DNA of 64,000 nucleotides. Source: Undaria pinnatifida (taxonomy: Eukaryota > Sar > Phaeophyceae > Laminariales > Alariaceae). Both the position numbers and the translations under genes were made by a program. The stretch is from positions 23,313,108 to 23,377,107 of the forward strand of contig JABAKD010000023.1 in assembly GCA_012845835.1 (NCBI GenBank), given 5' to 3'. The notes below the pieces were generated by a model, which was not told the DNA's origin, ran no database searches, and was given only the letters and a program-made list of their open reading frames with translations. Of the stretch, positions 23,601 to 35,625 are shown piece by piece; positions within the stretch are counted from its first letter, which is position 1, and each line of letters starts with the position of its first letter.

Positions 23601-26600
23601 AGTGCGGTTGATTCGCAGCGAACTATCCCGCTGCGCTCGCTTCTATGTGGCCATTGTCCATGCCATTTCATGTCACCTCCCTTCTGTTTTGAGCTCGTCG
23701 TCGTGCCGTCGAGGTACGAGGAAACCCGTACGTACTGGGTGAGAACAGCAGTAGTATGTACGACGAGCATGAACGCCAACTAACCACATTGGCAAACACA
23801 CAACATCAGGTGCAGCAGCAGTAGCCGAAGGGCGAAACTTCAAGCACATACTGCAGCAACTAGTAGCAACCAGAACCACAGCAGATATCTCAAAGTGCAG
23901 TACGAGTGCCGCTGGCAAGTTTAGTCGTACACGCATCACTCTGTCCAATAGTCTATATACAACAGAATCTCGAGACAAAACCAAGCAGGTAGAAGAGCCG
24001 TCTCTTCGGCCTTTGGCCCTGGCTTTAGCACGGCCGCTGACACTTCAGGTAGCCTCTGCTGTAGGCATGAACGAGTGCGGTTGATTCGCAGCGAACTATC
24101 CCGCTGTGCTCGCTTCTATGTGGCCATTGTCCATGCCATTTACCCGTACGTACTGGGTGAGAACAGCAGTATGTACGACGAGCATGAACGCCAACTGACA
24201 ACATTCGGCAAACACACAACATCAGGTGCAGCAGCAGTAGCCGAAGGGCGAAACTTCAAGCACATACTGCAGCAACTAGTAGCAACCAGAACCACAGCAG
24301 ATAGCTCAAAGTGCAGTACGAGTGCCGTTGGCAAGTTTAGTCGTACACGCATCACTCTGTCCAATAGTCTATATACAACAGAATCTCGAGACAAAACCAA
24401 GCAGGTAGAAGAGCCGTCTCTTCGGCCTTTGGCCCTGGCTTTAGCACGGCCGCTGACACTCCAGGCAGCCTCTGCTGTAGGCATGAACGAGTGCGGTTGA
24501 TTCGCAGCGAACTATCCCGCTGCGCTCGCTTCTATGTGGCCATTGTCCATGCCATTTCATGTCACCTCCCTTCTGTTTTGAGCTCGTCGTCGTGCCGTCG
24601 AGGTACGAGGAAACCCGTACGTACTGGGTGAGAACAGCAGTAGTATGTACGACGAGCATGAACGCCAACTAACCACATTGGCAAACACACAACATCAGGT
24701 GCAGCAGCAGTAGCCGAAGGGCGAAACTTCAAGCACATACTGCAGCAACTAGTAGCAACCAGAACCACAGCAGATATCTCAAAGTGCAGTACGAGTGCCG
24801 CTGGCAAGTTTAGTCGTACACGCATCACTCTGTCCAATAGTCTATATACAACAGAATCTCGAGACAAAACCAAGCAGGTAGAAGAGCCGTCTCTTCGGCC
24901 TTTGGCCCTGGCTTTAGCACGGCCGCTGACACTTCAGGTAGCCTCTGCTGTAGGCATGAACGAGTGCGGTTGATTCGCAGCGAACTATCCCGCTGTGCTC
25001 GCTTCTATGTGGCCATTGTCCATGCCATTTCATGTCACCTCCCTTCTGTTTTGAGCTCGTCATCGTGCCGTCGAGGTACGAGGAAACCCGTACGTACTGG
25101 GTGAGAACAGCAGTGTGTACGACGAGCATGAACGCCAACTGACAACATTCGGCAAACACACAACATCAGGTGCAGCAGCAGTAGCCGAAGGGCGAAACTT
25201 CAAGCACATACTGCAGCAACTAGTAGCAACCAGAACCACAGCAGATAGCTCAAAGTGCAGTACGAGTGCCGTTGGCAAGTTTAGTCGTACACGCATCACT
25301 CTGTCCAATAGTCTATATACAACAGAATCTCGAGACAAAACCAAGCAGGTAGAAGAGCCGTCTCTTCGGCCTTTGGCCCTGGCTTTAGCACGGCCGCTGA
25401 CACTCCAGGCAGCCTCTGCTGTAGGCATGAACGAGTGCGGTTGATTCGCAGCGAACTATCCCGCTGCGCTCGCTTCTATGTGGCCATTGTCCATGCCATT
25501 TCATGTCACCTCCCTTCTGTTTTGAGCTCGTCGTCGTGCCGTCGAGGTACGAGGAAACCCGTACGTACTGGGTGAGAACAGCAGTAGTATGTACGACGAG
25601 CATGAACGCCAACTAACCACATTGGCAAACACACAACATCAGGTGCAGCAGCAGTAGCCGAAGGGCGAAACTTCAAGCACATACTGCAGCAACTAGTAGC
25701 AACCAGAACCACAGCAGATAGCTCAAAGTGCAGTACGAGTGCCGTTGGCAAGTTTAGTCGTACACGCATCACTCTGTCCAATAGTCTATATACAACAGAA
25801 TCTCGAGACAAAACCAAGCAGGTAGAAGAGCCGTCTCTTCGGCCTTTGGCCCTGGCTTTAGCACGGCCGCTGACACTCCAGGCAGCCTCTGCTGTAGGCA
25901 TGAACGAGTGCGGTTGATTCGCAGCGAACTATCCCGCTGCGCTCGCTTCTATGTGGCCATTGTCCATGCCATTTCATGTCACCTCCCTTCTGTTTTGAGC
26001 TCGTCGTCGTGCCGTCGAGGTACGAGGAAACCCGTACGTACTGGGTGAGAACAGCAGTAGTATGTACGACGAGCATGAACGCCAACTAACCACATTGGCA
26101 AACACACAACATCAGGTGCAGCAGCAGTAGCCGAAGGGCGAAACTTCAAGCACATACTGCAGCAACTAGTAGCAACCAGAACCACAGCAGATAGCTCAAA
26201 GTGCAGTACGAGTGCCGCTGGCAAGTTTAGTCGTACACGCATCACTCTGTCCAATAGTCTATATACAACAGAATCTCGAGACAAAACCAAGCAGGTAGAA
26301 GAGCCGTCTCTTCGGCCTTTGGCCCTGGCTTTAGCACGGCCGCTGACACTTCAGGTAGCCTCTGCTGTAGGCATGAACGAGTGCGGTTGATTCGCAGCGA
26401 ACTATCCCGCTGTGCTCGCTTCTATGTGGCCATTGTCCATGCCATTTACCCGTACGTACTGGTTGAGAACAGCAGTATGTACGACGAGCATGAACGCCAA
26501 CTGACAACATTCGGCAAACACACAACATCAGGTGCAGCAGCAGTAGCCGAAGGGCGAAACTTCAAGCACATACTGCAGCAACTAGTAGCAACCAGAACCA

Positions 26601-29600
26601 CAGCAGATAGCTCAAAGTGCAGTACGAGTGCCGTTGGCAAGTTTAGTCGTACACGCATCACTCTGTCCAATAGTCTATATACAACAGAATCTCGAGACAA
26701 AACCAAGCAGGTAGAAAAGCCGTCTCTTCGGCCTTTGGCCCTGGCTTTAGCACGGCCGCTGACACTCCAGGCAGCCTCTGCTGTAGGCATGAACGAGTGC
26801 GGTTGATTCGCAGCGAACTATCCCGCTGCGCTCGCTTCTATGTGGCCATTGTCCATGCCATTTCATGTCACCTCCCTTCTGTTTTGAGCTCGTCGTCGTG
26901 CCGTCGAGGTACGAGGAAACCCGTACGTACTGGGTGAGAACAGCAGTAGTATGTACGACGAGCATGAACGCCAACTAACCACATTGGCAAACACACAACA
27001 TCAGGTGCAGCAGCAGTAGCCGAAGGGCGAAACTTCAAGCACATACTGCAGCAACTAGTAGCAACCAGAACCACAGCAGATAGCTCAAAGTGCAGTACGA
27101 GTGCCGCTGGCAAGTTTAGTCGTACACGCATCACTCTGTCCAATAGTCTATATACAACAGAATCTCGAGACAAAACCAAGCAGGTAGAAGAGCCGTCTCT
27201 TCGGCCTTTGGCCCTGGCTTTAGCACGGCCGCTGACACTTCAGGTAGCCTCTGCTGTAGGCATGAACGAGTGCGGTTGATTCGCAGCGAACTATCCCGCT
27301 GTGCTCGCTTCTATGTGGCCATTGTCCATGCCATTTACCCGTACGTACTGGGTGAGAACAGCAGTATGTACGACGAGCATGAACGCCAACTGACAACATT
27401 CGGCAAACACACAACATCAGGTGCAGCAGCAGTAGCCGAAGGGCGAAACTTCAAGCACATACTGCAGCAACTAGTAGCAACCAGAACCACAGCAGATAGC
27501 TCAAAGTGCAGTACGAGTGCCGTTGGCAAGTTTAGTCGTACACGCATCACTCTGTCCAATAGTCTATATACAACAGAATCTCGAGACAAAACCAAGCAGG
27601 TAGAAGAGCCGTCTCTTCGGCCTTTGGCCCTGGCTTTAGCACGGCCGCTGACACTCCAGGCAGCCTCTGCTGTAGGCATGAACGAGTGCGGTTGATTCGC
27701 AGCGAACTATCCCGCTGCGCTCGCTTCTATGTGGCCATTGTCCATGCCATTTCATGTCACCTCCCTTCTGTTTTGAGCTCGTCGTCGTGCCGTCGAGGTA
27801 CGAGGAAACCCGTACGTACTGGGTGAGAACAGCAGTAGTATGTACGACGAGCATGAACGCCAACTAACCACATTGGCAAACACACAACATCAGGTGCAGC
27901 AGCAGTAGCCGAAGGGCGAAACTTCAAGCACATACTGCAGCAACTAGTAGCAACCAGAACCACAGCAGATAGCTCAAAGTGCAGTACGAGTGCCGCTGGC
28001 AAGTTTAGTCGTACACGCATCACTCTGTCCAATAGTCTATATACAACAGAATCTCGAGACAAAACCAAGCAGGTAGAAGAGCCGTCTCTTCGGCCTTTGG
28101 CCCTGGCTTTAGCACGGCCGCTGACACTTCAGGTAGCCTCTGCTGTAGGCATGAACGAGTGCGGTTGATTCGCAGCGAACTATCCCGCTGTGCTCGCTTC
28201 TATGTGGGCATTGTCCATGCCATTTCATGTCACCTCCCTTCTGTTTTGAGCTCGTCATCGTGCCGTCGAGGTACGAGGAAACCCGTACGTACTGGGTGAG
28301 AACAGCAGTATGTACGACGAGCATGAACGCCAACTGACAACATTCGGCAAACACACAACATCAGATGCAGCAGCAGTAGCCGAAGGGCGAAACTTCAAGC
28401 ACATACTGCAGCAACTAGTAGCAACCAGAACCACAGCAGATAGCTCAAAGTGCAGTACGAGTGCCGTTGGCAAGTTTAGTCGTACACGCATCACTCTGTC
28501 CAATAGTCTATATACAACAGAATCTCGAGACAAAACCAAGCAGGTAGAAGAGCCGTCTCTTCGGCCTTTGGCCCTGGCTTTAGCACGGCCGCTGACACTC
28601 CAGGCAGCCTCTGCTGTAGGCATGAACGAGTGCGGTTGATTCGCAGCGAACTATCCCGCTGCGCTCGCTTCTATGTGGCCATTGTCCATGCCATTTCATG
28701 TCACCTCCCTTCTGTTTTGAGCTCGTCGTCGTGCCGTCGAGGTACGAGGAAACCCGTACGTACTGGGTGAGAACAGCAGTAGTATGTACGACGAGCATGA
28801 ACGCCAACTAACCACATTGGCAAACACACAACATCAGGTGCAGCAGCAGTAGCCGAAGGGCGAAACTTCAAGCACATACTGCAGCAACTAGTAGCAACCA
28901 GAACCACAGCAGATAGCTCAAAGTGCAGTACGAGTGCCGTTGGCAAGTTTAGTCGTACACGCATCACTCTGTCCAATAGTCTATATACAACAGAATCTCG
29001 AGACAAAACCAAGCAGGTAGAAGAGCCGTCTCTTCGGCCTTTGGCCCTGGCTTTAGCACGGCCGCTGACACTCCAGGCAGCCTCTGCTGTAGGCATGAAC
29101 GAGTGCGGTTGATTCGCAGCGAACTATCCCGCTGCGCTCGCTTCTATGTGGCCATTGTCCATGCCATTTCATGTCACCTCCCTTCTGTTTTGAGCTCGTC
29201 GTCGTGCCGTCGAGGTACGAGGAAACCCGTACGTACTGGGTGAGAACAGCAGTAGTATGTACGACGAGCATGAACGCCAACTAACCACATTGGCAAACAC
29301 ACAACATCAGGTGCAGCAGCAGTAGCCGAAGGGCGAAACTTCAAGCACATACTGCAGCAACTAGTAGCAACCAGAACCACAGCAGATAGCTCAAAGTGCA
29401 GTACGAGTGCCGTTGGCAAGTTTAGTCGTACACGCATCACTCTGTCCAATAGTCTATATACAACAGAATCTCGAGACAAAACCAAGCAGGTAGAAGAGCC
29501 GTCTCTTCGGCCTTTGGCCCTGGCTTTAGCACGGCCGCTGACACTCCAGGCAGCCTCTGCTGTAGGCATGAACGAGTGCGGTTGATTCGCAGCGAACTAT

Positions 29601-31285
29601 CCCGCTGCGCTCGCTTCTATGTGGCCATTGTCCATGCCATTTCATGTCACCTCCCTTCTGTTTTGAGCTCGTCGTCGTGCCGTCGAGGTACGAGGAAACC
29701 CGTACGTACTGGGTGAGAACAGCAGTAGTATGTACGACGAGCATGAACGCCAACTAACCACATTGGCAAACACACAACATCAGGTGCAGCAGCAGTAGCC
29801 GAAGGGCGAAACTTCAAGCACATACTGCAGCAACTAGTAGCAACCAGAACCACAGCAGATAGCTCAAAGTGCAGTACGAGTGCCGTTGGCAAGTTTAGTC
29901 GTACACGCATCACTCTGTCCAATAGTCTATATACAACAGAATCTCGAGACAAAACCAAGCAGGTAGAAGAGCCGTCTCTTCGGCCTTTGGCCCTGGCTTT
30001 AGCACGGCCGCTGACACTCCAGGCAGCCTCTGCTGTAGGCATGAACGAGTGCGGTTGATTCGCAGCGAACTATCCCGCTGCGCTCGCTTCTATGTGGCCA
30101 TTGTCCATGCCATTTCATGTCACCTCCCTTCTGTTTTGAGCTCGTCGTCGTGCCGTCGAGGTACGAGGAAACCCGTACGTACTGGGTGAGAACAGCAGTA
30201 GTATGTACGACGAGCATGAACGCCAACTAACCACATTGGCAAACACACAACATCAGGTGCAGCAGCAGTAGCCGAAGGGCGAAACTTCAAGCACATACTG
30301 CAGCAACTAGTAGCAACCAGAACCACAGCAGATAGCTCAAAGTGCAGTACGAGTGCCGCTGGCAAGTTTAGTCGTACACGCATCACTCTGTCCAATAGTC
30401 TATATACAACAGAATCTCGAGACAAAACCAAGCAGGTAGAAGAGCCGTCTCTTCGGCCTTTGGCCCTGGCTTTAGCACGGCCGCTGACACTTCAGGTAGC
30501 CTCTGCTGTAGGCATGAACGAGTGCGGTTGATTCGCAGCGAACTATCCCGCTGTGCTCGCTTCTATGTGGCCATTGTCCATGCCATTTACCCGTACGTAC
30601 TGGGTGAGAACAGCAGTATGTACGACGAGCATGAACGCCAACTGACAACATTCGGCAAACACACAACATCAGGTGCAGCAGCAGTAGCCGAAGGGCGAAA
30701 CTTCAAGCACATACTGCAGCAACTAGTAGCAACCAGAACCACAGCAGATAGCTCAAAGTGCAGTACGAGTGCCGTTGGCAAGTTTAGTCGTACACGCATC
30801 ACTCTGTCCAATAGTCTATATACAACAGAATCTCGAGACAAAACCAAGCAGGTAGAAGAGCCGTCTCTTCGGCCTTTGGCCCTGGCTTTAGCACGGCCGC
30901 TGACACTCCAGGCAGCCTCTGCTGTAGGCATGAACGAGTGCGGTTGATTCGCAGCGAACTATCCCGCTGCGCTCGCTTCTATGTGGCCATTGTCCATGCC
31001 ATTTCATGTCACCTCCCTTCTGTTTTGAGCTCGTCGTCGTGCCGTCGAGGTACGAGGAAACCCGTACGTACTGGGTGAGAACAGCAGTAGTATGTACGAC
31101 GAGCATGAACGCCAACTAACCACATTGGCAAACACACAACATCAGGTGCAGCAGCAGTAGCCGAAGGGCGAAACTTCAAGCACATACTGCAGCAACTAGT
31201 AGCAACCAGAACCACAGCAGATAGCTCAAAGTGCAGTACGAGTGCCGCTGGCAAGTTTAGTCGTGCACGCATCACTCTGTCCCAT
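20700..31285 (+). repeat. Satellite C: ~23 tandem monomers of 473, 471 or 416 bp
   Basis: The anchor 'gaatctcgagacaaaacc' recurs about 23 times from 20719 to 30828. Three monomer types occur. One is ~473 bp (gcagtagtatgtacg, aactaaccacattgg). One is ~471 bp (gcagtatgtacg, aactgacaacattcgg). One is ~416 bp and lacks ~56 bases of the block from catgtcacctccc to gaggaaa. Types pair into higher-order dimers of 944 bp (473+471) and 889 bp (473+416), with runs of pure 473-bp units near 28580-30000. Units look nearly identical. The right end is sharp at about 31283 (cactctgtcccatat). Frames of 75-141 codons on both strands repeat with the monomer and shift phase, because 473 is not divisible by three, so I do not call them genes. 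Confidence 0.95.
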
Positions 31286-31978
31286 ATATAACAACCGTTT
31301 TATGTTCATATTGATGGAGAAAAAATATTACATTTCCTGTGAGAATGATACGTCGTACGAGCGGACGTTCTGATTCTGGTGTGCTGCTGCCGTGAGACCA
31401 TCGAGCACACCGCATGTTTTACCCAAAGAAGAGGCAACAAGAGGCAGCGCACAGGGGCCCCCAACACAGAGACACGTGACAACCACGACCAGCTGTCGAT
31501 CGCGTAATTCGCCGGTAGTCCGTGCTTCGGTGGGTGTATCGGAAGTCGTTCGTAGTACTGCTGTAGATCGTCGAAAAACCACGTGGCATCGTTCTGGTGG
31601 CAGACTCGCCAGTGGACCTCCCATAATTTATTTACCTTTTCTTTTTCTTGGCCCCATGCACCCATCTCCTTTCCTTTCTCTTCTTTGTTTGTTCCTTTTT
31701 TCCAATTGACTTGCGTCTGTTGTGCGTATGCGTAGTGATAGATACCACGTGTAATATATACGTGGTAGTCTTTCTTGGGTGGCAAGCGGTATAGTCGGTT
31801 TTTCCAGGCGCGAGTAATGAGACGTATGCACCCGTATGGACCTGGCACATCGTGGACTGACTCCCGATTTCACTTTTATATGTTTCTGGTGGAGGCATGA
31901 ATTGCGTCAGCTGTGATTTATGCGTGTACCACCTTTGGTTTGTGTTTTTCCCCTAGGGTATTCCTCAGCTCTAGGGTG
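31286..31978. other. Unique sequence with no supported gene
   Basis: A 180-codon minus-strand frame (31306-31848) runs through most of it. It is not recognised and has no conserved motif, so I do not call it. Confidence 0.5.
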
Positions 31979-32033
31979 ACTGGAGCCTGTCCTGTGACCA
32001 CGGACTTGATATATGCGAGTTAATGTGAGAACG

Positions 32034-32073
<40 letters not shown>

Positions 32074-32076
32074 CTG
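31979..32076 (+). repeat. (CAA)n-tailed 3' module of a retroposon
   Basis: A 60-base conserved core (actggagcctgtcctgtg ... gcgagttaatgtgagaac) is followed by a pure CAA run of about 40 bases. The core matches the 65-bp inserts in satellite B (6101 and seven others). A fixed 3' end with a simple-sequence tail is typical of SINE or LINE 3' ends. No polymerase III boxes are obvious upstream, so this copy may be 5'-truncated. Confidence 0.6.
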
Positions 32077-32820
32077 AAATATTGCCTGTTTCTTGACCGT
32101 TCAGCTGCATCCTGCAATTTGTTTTTTCTGCCAACACAATGTTGAACTTTTTCGCGATTTTTTCTTCCTTTTTGTCTAGTAAGTTGAACTTCCTAACATT
32201 TGCCGCTAATTTGCCGCCTGTGCATTAGTTGCGGAACGGTCCAGCTTTAGCTTTTCTTTGATTCGCAATATTTGTTTTGTACTTGACGAAGCTTCATCGG
32301 CTGAGATCTTGGCTTGGCTCATCAACTCGACACCGCCAAGCACCCCATCGCAGCGCTATAGCTTACAGCAACGAAGCGCCATGCAGTGCCCTGCGGCTCA
32401 GCTCAGCAGCGCACCGCTAGCTCAGCAGAGCGAAGCGCTATGCTTTGCCGTGCTCTGCCGTCGCGGTCGTTCGTTATTCATGATATCTAAAACTCCGCGT
32501 ACGCTGATATTTAGGTATTTGGCGCTTTATTCTATACATATCGCGTCAACCATCGTAATGTCATACAATATGGGGGAGGGAATGTAATCTCTATGCAAAA
32601 GACACTTATAAAACTAAAAAAAAATCGCGATTTCGGGTGTTTAGAGCCAAATTATGCGCACCTGGAGTTTATACGCGTGCCGGAAATTGCGATATTTTCG
32701 CGACCTGTGGTCCGCAAAACACAACCCAAGTGCGAAAAATCGCACAGGGCTTTTTTTTCCCCATCGCGATTTTTAATTTTCTTTTTTGTTGAGTAGAGCC
32801 AGAATTACTGACAGACAGGA
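32077..32820. other. No gene seen
   Basis: Contains a local CAGCA/GCTCAGC-rich patch (32365-32460) and AT-rich sequence with repeated 'atcgcgattt' words (32622, 32763). The string 'gagtttatacgcgt' at 32667 has a near match, 'gagttttatacgcgt', at 33677, so the gag-like relic between them could have related flanks. This is weak. Confidence 0.4.
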
Positions 32821-33490
32821 TTGGACACGTCCCGGAAAACACGTACCTACCCTCACGAGGCTTGCTTCTCCACGATACCATCCGATCGTCACCGCGACAA
32901 CATGGACAACAACAGCAGCGATGGCCGCGGGGACGGGGTTGAATACACACAGCAGGTGGGTGCCCCCGTGGCCGGGGAGGGGCGGATGCCCGAGATGCCC
33001 AGATTCAGAGGCACCACCACAACATCCAGTGCTCCACCCATGGACGGATTTGTGACGGAGTAGAGGTATGCCTCCAACCCGGCAACAAGCGGGTAGCGGT
33101 TGGCGCGAAGGACGCACAGAGGGGAGGAGGCAACACATGGCAGCCGCAACATTTCAATGCCGTCGCTGATGCCATGGGTTATGGTGTGGGCTCTACCCAC
33201 GGCAATATCAGCAGGAAGCTGAGAGATCTAACGAGCACTGCTACTGCTATAGATTATACGTGGGAGTAGCGAGATACCGATGCCCGCCAGCGTCGCGTAG
33301 ACACAAGCTTTGACAATGTGTCTCACCACGAGCGCGAGCCGTGTCTGCGCTGCGGCATCGTTCATGCCAAGAGCCAAACTCATGATAGATGCAGGCGCTG
33401 ATGCCTGCCGAGCTACCGGGAGCAGCAGCTACAGCAGCATCAGCAGCCACGTCCTTCGACCAGCGGTGTGCTGTGTGTGTTGTGAGGAGT
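32821..33490 (+). pseudogene. Gag-like relic with a retroelement-type zinc knuckle
   Basis: An open frame at 32821-33063 (Asp/Gly/Ser/Thr-rich, with PEMPRFRGTTTTSS and PMDGFVTE) stops at 33061. A later frame (about 33285-33480) reads RQRRVDTSFDNVSHHER and then EPCLRCGIVHAKSQTHDRC at 33336-33392. This is close to a C-x2-C-G-x2-H...C zinc knuckle as found in retroelement gag proteins. It ends in a Gln/His-rich stretch coded by CAG/CAT triplets. The two halves lie in different frames with stops between. A gag remnant of an unidentified retrotransposon is the best reading. Chance is possible because only one motif supports it. Confidence 0.35.
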
Positions 33491-33721
33491 GAGGAGCTGA
33501 CCTAGGGCTACGGGATTGTCACCAAATTTGTTCGTATCTTGGCACATAAGCCGAGTTTTATATCTCACGTACTTCTGGAAGAAAAGGCGATTTTGAGTTT
33601 TATATCGGGTGGTTTGCGAAATCGCAAATCGCGATGTAGAATTTGGGTTGAAGATCCGAAATATTGCACTCCTCTGAGTTTTATACGCGTCTAAAGATCC
33701 TGTTTTGTTTTAATCAATTGT

Positions 33722-33854
33722 CAGCCGGCCGCCCCGGTGGTCTATTAATAATAGTGGTTTTACCCTCGAATACTACTAACGTTTGGTTGTCCTTGAGTTC
33801 GACACCCACCACGATGAGATTTGACTTTATTTGCAAAAATGCAAAAAAAAAAAA
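33722..33854 (+). mobile_element. tRNA-derived SINE candidate
   Basis: Starts ggccgccccggtggtcta (A-box-like TGGTCTA at 33737) and has a strong B box, gagttcgacaccc, at 33794-33806. It ends about 40 bases later in an A12 run (33843-33854). The order head, A box, B box, A-tail is that of a short SINE. The A-to-B distance (~58) would suit a class II tRNA. The candidate at 61123-61437 shares gccccggtgg, a ttggtt...gtc stretch and tgagttcga in the same order. Confidence 0.45.
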
Positions 33855-34852
33855 CAGGGATCAACTGCTGAGAGCGCCTAGCAGCGTGGGTTGGTTCGAC
33901 GCGAGTCGACGAGGGAAGAAAATGCTGGATTCTCCTCGCGGTAAAAATGAAAGCACGTGCCGAAGTGGGGAAGAAGGAGGAGGGCTCGCTATGTGACCCC
34001 GGATCTGGGTTACTACTGGGAGGGAGCGCGAGAGTGGTGCGGGGATAATAAATGGGATGAAGAAAAAAAAATGTTGCAAAGGTATATTATTATTACTACC
34101 AGTAAACATTATGTCAGTCTCTAGGAAATACGCACGGCACTATCAGCACTCGTCATGGTAGAGACACTCCGGATATTATGCATTGAGGGGACGCGTCCGA
34201 TTTCGACAACGTGCAAGCCCCCACGAAGAAAAGACAGCAGACACACATATCCCGCCTTCCCGAGCAAAAACAGAGAAGGAGCGCTACGTCAACCTCCCGG
34301 ACGAGCAAAGCTACCCCCGCACCAATCTTAGACAACGCCGCCTCAACGAGAGATCGCCCTCCTCTTCTACGTTTTCCTCCTCGCCCGCGACCACGCAGAC
34401 CAATCAATGCGACAGCCTTCACGTAACAAACAAAGCAATCTTCTTCCAAAACCTCGCCGGCTGACATGTCCTCATGTCGACGTTTGATGCAAACCGACTT
34501 TGCATCCTGTCGACTTCGAACCTCCATTGCCACGGGGGCAGCAGTGCAGTCTCTTCATTAATGCCAAGGCCTCTTTTGTTTCGCCTAGAGGCGACGCAGG
34601 TTCTCAATAATACTCTTTTCGGTATTAGTGTTTGATAGACGCCAACTTTTGCTTGACGGCGCATTTAACATAGTTTGTTTCGCCTATCCTTGCCTTCTTT
34701 GTTGTATAATATTAGGTTTTTTCTTTTGTCAAAGCATGACTTTCATAATCCCATGTTCGTATTAAACTCTTGGCATTACTTTAAAGTTCAATGCATGCTA
34801 AATCGGACAGCTACACCTTAAGTTGTCGAATTGCTGCCCTGCCCTACCCGAA
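33855..34852. other. No gene seen
   Basis: The minus-strand frame 34153-34533 (126 codons, with a hydrophobic and Cys-rich C-terminus) and overlapping plus-strand frames are unrecognised. No repeat relatives were seen in the window. Confidence 0.4.
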
Positions 34853-34884
34853 GCATGGGCGCCGGCGAATGCCGGTGCCCATGC
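34853..34884. other. Near-perfect 14-bp hairpin
   Basis: gcatgggcgccggc, loop gaat, gccggtgcccatgc. All 14 pairs form, counting one G-T wobble. It is GC-rich and tight, and lies in otherwise unremarkable sequence. Its function is unknown. Confidence 0.7.
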
Positions 34885-35404
34885 GGAGCCCTTGTATGTA
34901 CTTATTTTCTTATTTTTTTTCATATCCTCCGGCGGATGGGGAAAAATAAAGCTCAAGCTCACCATACTTCCACGTATTTTCATACGCGTCGTGTGTCGAT
35001 TTAACTCAGTTGCTTTCGCAACCCAGCGCCAGCTGGCGCACCCTTCGGATCCCACTGTAGCGATAGCGTTGGCTGTCCCTATCGGTGGTCCTCGTTACAA
35101 CCCCGGCAGCGCAAGCTGCCGTTGTATCGTACGGATGAATGTGTATGTCGACCCGGCCTGTCCCCTGAGGGTGAGGTTCGGTGGAGATAGCCACCCGGAA
35201 TGCCATCTTTCCGGGTAGTGTGGGATTTGCGTAAGCTTATCCACGAACAACACCACTGGCCATGGAGGATGGCCTTCCGCCGGACTTGGTCCAGTTACGG
35301 TCCACCCTACCCATTCGGGCGTTGGTCCTCGGTTATTTTTTTTTCGTTTTTTTCAGTGGCATGCGAGGGTTTATATCACGGTTTATGTTTTCTCGAAGGA
35401 GTTG
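34885..35404. other. Hairpin-rich unique sequence, no gene
   Basis: Further short inverted pairs: gcgccagctggcgc (35027-35040) and cggcagcgcaagctgccg (35104-35121). The 131-codon frame 34823-35218 crosses them and is not recognised. Confidence 0.45.
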
Positions 35405-35625
35405 TGTGGAGGAGTCAATGGTGTTGGACCATTCGGTGTCTCAGTCGTCCGAGAATTCGCACAGTAGAACCCAGACAGTGGAGGGAGGGAGATGTGTTCA
35501 TGAGCAAAGACATGTGGGCATGAGGCAGAGTTGGATGCTGTGGTAGACTTGGCAGCCAGCTGCTCTCCCTCCCAAGCCACAGAAAATGATAGTATACAAC
35601 GCAACTCGAAAGATGTATACAACAA
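35405..35625 (+). repeat. Solo fragment of the DIRS-like 3' repeat R
   Basis: Nearly identical to 19550-19770 (tgtggaggagtcaatggtg through aagatgtatacaacaaa). No gag or recombinase lies upstream and the second R block is missing downstream. It keeps the G-rich/C-rich inverted pair at 35479 and 35563. Confidence 0.8.

Noticed and set aside
20778-31275. Recurrent 75-141-codon frames in satellite C on both strands
   Set aside because: The 473-bp unit shifts frame from copy to copy, overlapping frames lie on both strands, and there is no recognisable protein feature.
4840-31285. CRISPR-like arrays
   Set aside because: The repeats are long contiguous tandem monomers without unique spacers, in eukaryotic DNA.
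4840-31285. Shared 10-mer CTGGGTGAGA in satellites B and C as a common protein-binding box
   Set aside because: About one shared 10-mer is expected by chance between two repeats of these lengths.
31306-31848. 180-codon minus-strand frame next to satellite C
   Set aside because: No recognisable motif, and the overlapping plus-strand frame looks no better or worse.
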